NCBI RefSeq assembly: GCF_046614675.1
Contig: NZ_JBKKJT010000001.1
Span: 682,001-746,000, forward strand
DNA length: 64,000 nt
Direction: 5' to 3'
DNA from: Chryseobacterium cupriresistens
Lineage (GTDB): Bacteria > Bacteroidota > Bacteroidia > Flavobacteriales > Weeksellaceae
The notes under the pieces are model-generated. The model worked only from the letters and a program-made list of their open reading frames with translations, did no database searches and was not told the DNA's origin. Shown in pieces: positions 60,859 through 64,000 of the stretch; position 1 is the stretch's first letter, and every line of letters begins with the position of its first letter. The position numbers were made by a program, and so were the translations under genes.

Positions 60859-62706
60859 GTGAAAATTCACAACAAAAAAAAGTACCTCAGTTTCCTTAAA
60901 TTTAAAAGAGATTTCCAGAAATACGGACTGGAAAAAGCACGAAGTTATGAGCTTATCCTGCATTGGCTGAACAACAGGCTGAGCAGAAATCAGTTTCTTG
61001 TTCTTTCCGGAATTCTGGTAGGCTGCACGGCTGGTCTTGCGGGAGTTATCCTGAAAACACTGGTGCACAATATTCATTATTTTATTACCAATAAAGTTCA
61101 TTTTGAATATCAGATTTTATTCTATATTGTTTTTCCTTTTTTAGGAATCGTTCTGACAACGATGATTGTTCTTACCTTGTTTAAAGGTCAGGATCGTAAA
61201 GGAATCGGGGCTATTTTATACGAAATTGCACAGAATTCCAGTATTGTGGCCTCCGTTAAAATGTATTCTCAGGTGATACAAAGTGCTGTTACCGTAGGAT
61301 TGGGAGGTTCTGCAGGATTGGAAAGCCCTATTGCCGTTACCGGAGCTGCTATCGGTTCCAACTATGCACAAACCTACAGGTTAAGTTATAAAGAACGTAC
61401 GTTGTTACTGGCTGCCGGGGCAACTGCCGGGATCGCTTCAGCATTTAATGCTCCTATTGCGGGGATTATGTTTGCCTTTGAAATTCTTTTAACCGGAGTA
61501 GTTTTCACCGATTTCATTCCGTTGGTTGTAGCTGCGGTTTGCGGAAGTCTTTTATCAAGAATTTTACTTCAGGAAGATGTTCTTTTCAGGTTTTATACCA
61601 GGGATCCGTTCAACTATAAAAATGTTCCGTACTATCTTATTTTGGGGATTGTTACGGGATTATATGCCCGTTATTTTGTGATTATTTCTCAAAAAGTAGA
61701 ACATTTTATAAAAGGACTGCAGCTTTCGAGAATGCGTAAAGCCATGTTTGGAGGCGCCGTACTTTCCCTGTTATGCGTTCTTTTTCCACCGTTGTTTGGG
61801 GAAGGTTATGAAACGGTAAAAGCTTTTACGAATGGAAACACCTACTCCATTATTGAAAACAGTTTTTTCAGGTATTTTGAGATCGGAGACTGGACCATTA
61901 TCATATTTCTTATTCTGGTATTGCTTTTAAAGGCATTTGCTACTTCATTTACGATTTTTAGCGGTGGAAATGGCGGTAACTTTGCTCCGTCTCTTTTTGC
62001 AGGCGGAACTCTGGGCTATCTGTTTGCGTTGGTATGCCAGCATTTAGGGTTTACAGATGTTCCGGTGACCAATCTCGTTTTGGTAGGAATGGCAGGAGCA
62101 ATGAGCGGTGTTTTGTATGCTCCTCTTACTGCAATTTTCCTGATAGCTGAATCAAGTTTTGGATATGATTTATTTATTCCTCTCATGATTGTTTCCATCA
62201 TATCCTATCTCATTGCCAAATGGTTCTCCCCGATTTCTCCGGAATTAAAATCCTTGGCTGATGAAGGAAAAATTTTCACAAATAAGCATGATAAAAACCT
62301 TCTCTTTGCCTTAAGAACTGAAGATTTTATTGACAAATATTCCCAGACCATTAATGAAAATGCTTCTGTTACAGAATTGTTTGAAATGGTAAAGAATGGT
62401 AATAAAAATATTTTCGCCGTTGTGGATGAAAACAGAAAATTGAAAGGAGTTCTGACGTTGGATGATATAAGGCCTTATCTTTTTAATAAAGAAATTGAAA
62501 CGTCCCAGACGGTTACCCAGATCATGAAAGCGCCACCTGCCGTTCTTCATCGTGAAAATAAACCCCTGGATATTCTCCAGACCTTTGATGATACGGGAGT
62601 ATGGAATTTACCTGTAGTAAGTGAGAATAATGATTTCATCGGTTTTATCTCAAAATCTTCCATATTAATGAGCTACAGACAGCTTCTGAAAGAATATTCC
62701 GATTAA
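60859..62706 (+). CDS. ClC-family chloride channel/transporter with CBS domains
   Basis: The 615-residue protein starts at GTG. It has a ClC membrane core of about 12 helices with the gating Glu in GSAGLESPIAV and the selectivity motif GGNGGNFAPSLFAGG. The usual GSGIPE segment reads RKGIGAILYE. Two CBS domains (residues about 465-615; ITQIMKAPPA, GFISKSSIL) follow, which may sense nucleotides. It moves Cl- or another anion across the inner membrane. Confidence 0.92.
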   Translation: MKIHNKKKYLSFLKFKRDFQKYGLEKARSYELILHWLNNRLSRNQFLVLSGILVGCTAGLAGVILKTLVHNIHYFITNKVHFEYQILFYIVFPFLGIVLTTMIVLTLFKGQDRKGIGAILYEIAQNSSIVASVKMYSQVIQSAVTVGLGGSAGLESPIAVTGAAIGSNYAQTYRLSYKERTLLLAAGATAGIASAFNAPIAGIMFAFEILLTGVVFTDFIPLVVAAVCGSLLSRILLQEDVLFRFYTRDPFNYKNVPYYLILGIVTGLYARYFVIISQKVEHFIKGLQLSRMRKAMFGGAVLSLLCVLFPPLFGEGYETVKAFTNGNTYSIIENSFFRYFEIGDWTIIIFLILVLLLKAFATSFTIFSGGNGGNFAPSLFAGGTLGYLFALVCQHLGFTDVPVTNLVLVGMAGAMSGVLYAPLTAIFLIAESSFGYDLFIPLMIVSIISYLIAKWFSPISPELKSLADEGKIFTNKHDKNLLFALRTEDFIDKYSQTINENASVTELFEMVKNGNKNIFAVVDENRKLKGVLTLDDIRPYLFNKEIETSQTVTQIMKAPPAVLHRENKPLDILQTFDDTGVWNLPVVSENNDFIGFISKSSILMSYRQLLKEYSD

Positions 62707-62742
62707 TAGTAATAACAGAATATAACAATCGGAAACCTCAAT

Positions 62743-62794
62743 TCCCCTCCTCCGGAGGGGTGGCGAAAATTCAAAGAATTTTTGACGGGGTGGT
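62743..62794 (+). repeat. GGGGTGG hairpin repeat, copy 3
   Basis: CCCCTCC-TCC-GGAGGGG (hairpin) is followed by TGGCGAAAATTCAAAGAATT and TTTGACGGGGTGGT. It is nearly identical to copy 1 and lies just after the ClC gene. Confidence 0.88.
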
Positions 62795-62810
62795 GAGCGT
62801 TGCCAAATAA

Positions 62811-62842
62811 CAAAAAAATCCGTTCAGCAATGAACGGATTTA
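62811..62842 (-). terminator. Terminator of the aldo/keto reductase gene
   Basis: On the minus strand AAATCCGTTCA pairs with TGAACGGATTT around a 4-base loop and a T-run follows, 30 bases after the reductase stop codon. Confidence 0.88.
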
Positions 62843-62870
62843 ATTTTAATCTATAATAAAGTTGAGAAAA

Positions 62871-63815
62871 TTAGTTGCTTGCTCTATTAAGAAGCTCAAT
62901 ATCTTCCTGATCCAGAACAAGTTTTGGTGCATTGATGACTGTTTCAAGTTGGGAAGCACTGGTAGCACTTACAATGGGTGCTGTAATCAGAGGATTGGTT
63001 AACAGCCATGCCAGAGAAACTGTCCCCTGTGTTGTATGATGTTTTGCACTTACCTGATCCAGCGCTTTTAATACTTCCAGTCCTTTAGGATTTAAATATT
63101 TTCTTACGCCCTCACCTCTTGCACTTTTTGCCAGATCTGCTTCATCACGATATTTACCGGTTAAGAAACCTGCTGCCAAAGACCAATAAGGAAATACACT
63201 TAAGTCAAACTGCTCCGCCAGAGGGGCATAATTTTGCTCAAATCCATCTCTTTCCATTAGGTTGTAATGAGGTTGTAACGCAACATATTTGGGCAGATTA
63301 TTCTTTTCTGCTGCTTCAAATGATGCCTTCAAACGTTCCGGTGATAAGTTGGAAGCCGCGATATAACGTACTTTCCCTGCCCTGATAATCTCATCATAAG
63401 CAGAAAGAGTTTCTTCTACAGGAGTAATGTTATCGTCAAAGTGGGTATAATAAAGATCGATATGATCGGTCTGAAGTCTTTGCAGCGACTCATCTACAGA
63501 TTTAAGAATGTGTTTTTTGCTGATGTCATAACCGTGTTCTTTTGTTTCTGAACCTACTTTGGTTGCCAAAACAATGTCATTACGGTTAGCTCTGCTTTTC
63601 ATCCACTTTCCGATGATCTCTTCAGATTGTCCGCCTTTCCCGTTCACCCACCATGAATAGGTATCTGCAGTATCAATAAAATTGAATCCTGCTTCAGCAA
63701 AGCGGTCCAGTATATCAAAAGACTGTTTCTCATCCAGCGTCCATCCAAAAACGTTTCCTCCGAAGTTGATGGGTGCAATCGTTAAATCGGTGTTTTTGAT
63801 CTTTCTTTTTTCCAT
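62871..63815 (-). CDS. Aldo/keto reductase
   Basis: The 314-residue protein has the AKR tetrad: D and Y in FIDTADTYSWW, K in LATKVGS and H in YYTHFDD. It resembles the YajO/general AKR group. It should reduce aldehydes or ketones with NADPH; substrate unknown. It is transcribed alone and convergent with the ClC gene. Confidence 0.9.
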   Translation of the reverse strand: MEKRKIKNTDLTIAPINFGGNVFGWTLDEKQSFDILDRFAEAGFNFIDTADTYSWWVNGKGGQSEEIIGKWMKSRANRNDIVLATKVGSETKEHGYDISKKHILKSVDESLQRLQTDHIDLYYTHFDDNITPVEETLSAYDEIIRAGKVRYIAASNLSPERLKASFEAAEKNNLPKYVALQPHYNLMERDGFEQNYAPLAEQFDLSVFPYWSLAAGFLTGKYRDEADLAKSARGEGVRKYLNPKGLEVLKALDQVSAKHHTTQGTVSLAWLLTNPLITAPIVSATSASQLETVINAPKLVLDQEDIELLNRASN

Positions 63816-64000
63816 AAAAATAATTTTACTAAGTGATCTCTAAGGTAGGGAATATTAAGCCTGGAAAATATTCAAAATGACCATTCCGGCCATAGTTATT
63901 ATAAATGGGAATGCTGATGTTTCCTCAGTTTTTTTGATTAATTGAATGTGTTGGAAAAGCGCAAAGGCGCAAATAATTTAAAAGCTAACTGCTTTAAGAC

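Overview
The window looks like chromosomal DNA of a Weeksellaceae flavobacterium, most likely Chryseobacterium or a close relative. The DNA is AT-rich with few Shine-Dalgarno sites. Some promoters fit the Bacteroidota pattern TTG-N(17-23)-TAnnTTTG. The gene content also fits: SusC/SusD, a type IX-secreted protease, lipoproteins with an acidic run after the lipid cysteine, LytS/LytTR regulation and a DPP IV/Xaa-Pro peptidase pair. No rRNA, tRNA, IS transposase, prophage or CRISPR array was seen.

Layout: (1) 0.3-4.3 kb holds two ferritin-like proteins and a fasciclin (FAS1) protein, divergent from an ECF sigma factor and an RskA-type anti-sigma factor. (2) 4.4-7.9 kb is a predicted zinc locus: alkaline phosphatase, a COG0523 GTPase, a MerC protein and a Fur-family (Zur-like) regulator, with three copies of a GCAAC-TTT-GTTGC palindrome. 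(3) 7.9-17.2 kb is accessory: small unknown genes, a Cys-rich bacteriocin-like peptide, Nudix, two AraC regulators, a deacetylase, DoxX, an SDR and a DJ-1 protein, with several repeat families between them. (4) 17.7-32 kb is a sulfate assimilation cluster: cysH, cysD, cysN, cysE, cysK, SUMT, cysJ, cysI, a TonB receptor and a siroheme-synthase/TSUP fusion, with an Rrf2 regulator upstream. The reductase has the CC...CxxC pattern of APS reductases and no APS kinase is present. (5) 32.9-44.5 kb is a predicted collagen/hydroxyproline locus: a secreted M43 protease, a complete trans-4-hydroxy-L-proline pathway to 2-oxoglutarate, an AraC regulator and divergent Xaa-Pro aminopeptidase and DPP IV genes. 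(6) 45.6-52.7 kb is a SusC/SusD pair with a LytS/LytTR two-component system and a lipoprotein. (7) 52.8-63.8 kb holds a DoxX-like protein, a rhodanese/TlpA pair, several oxidoreductases, a type II NADH dehydrogenase and a ClC channel.

The gaps carry at least five repeat families: REP-like double hairpins, a 148-bp tandem repeat, a 185-191-bp element with terminal inverted repeats, a GGGGTGG hairpin repeat and a CGCAAAG repeat. The best leads are the sigma/RskA/FAS1 module, the zinc operators flanking a promoter and preceding a phosphatase gene, the collagen-to-2-oxoglutarate locus, and the siroheme/TSUP fusion.
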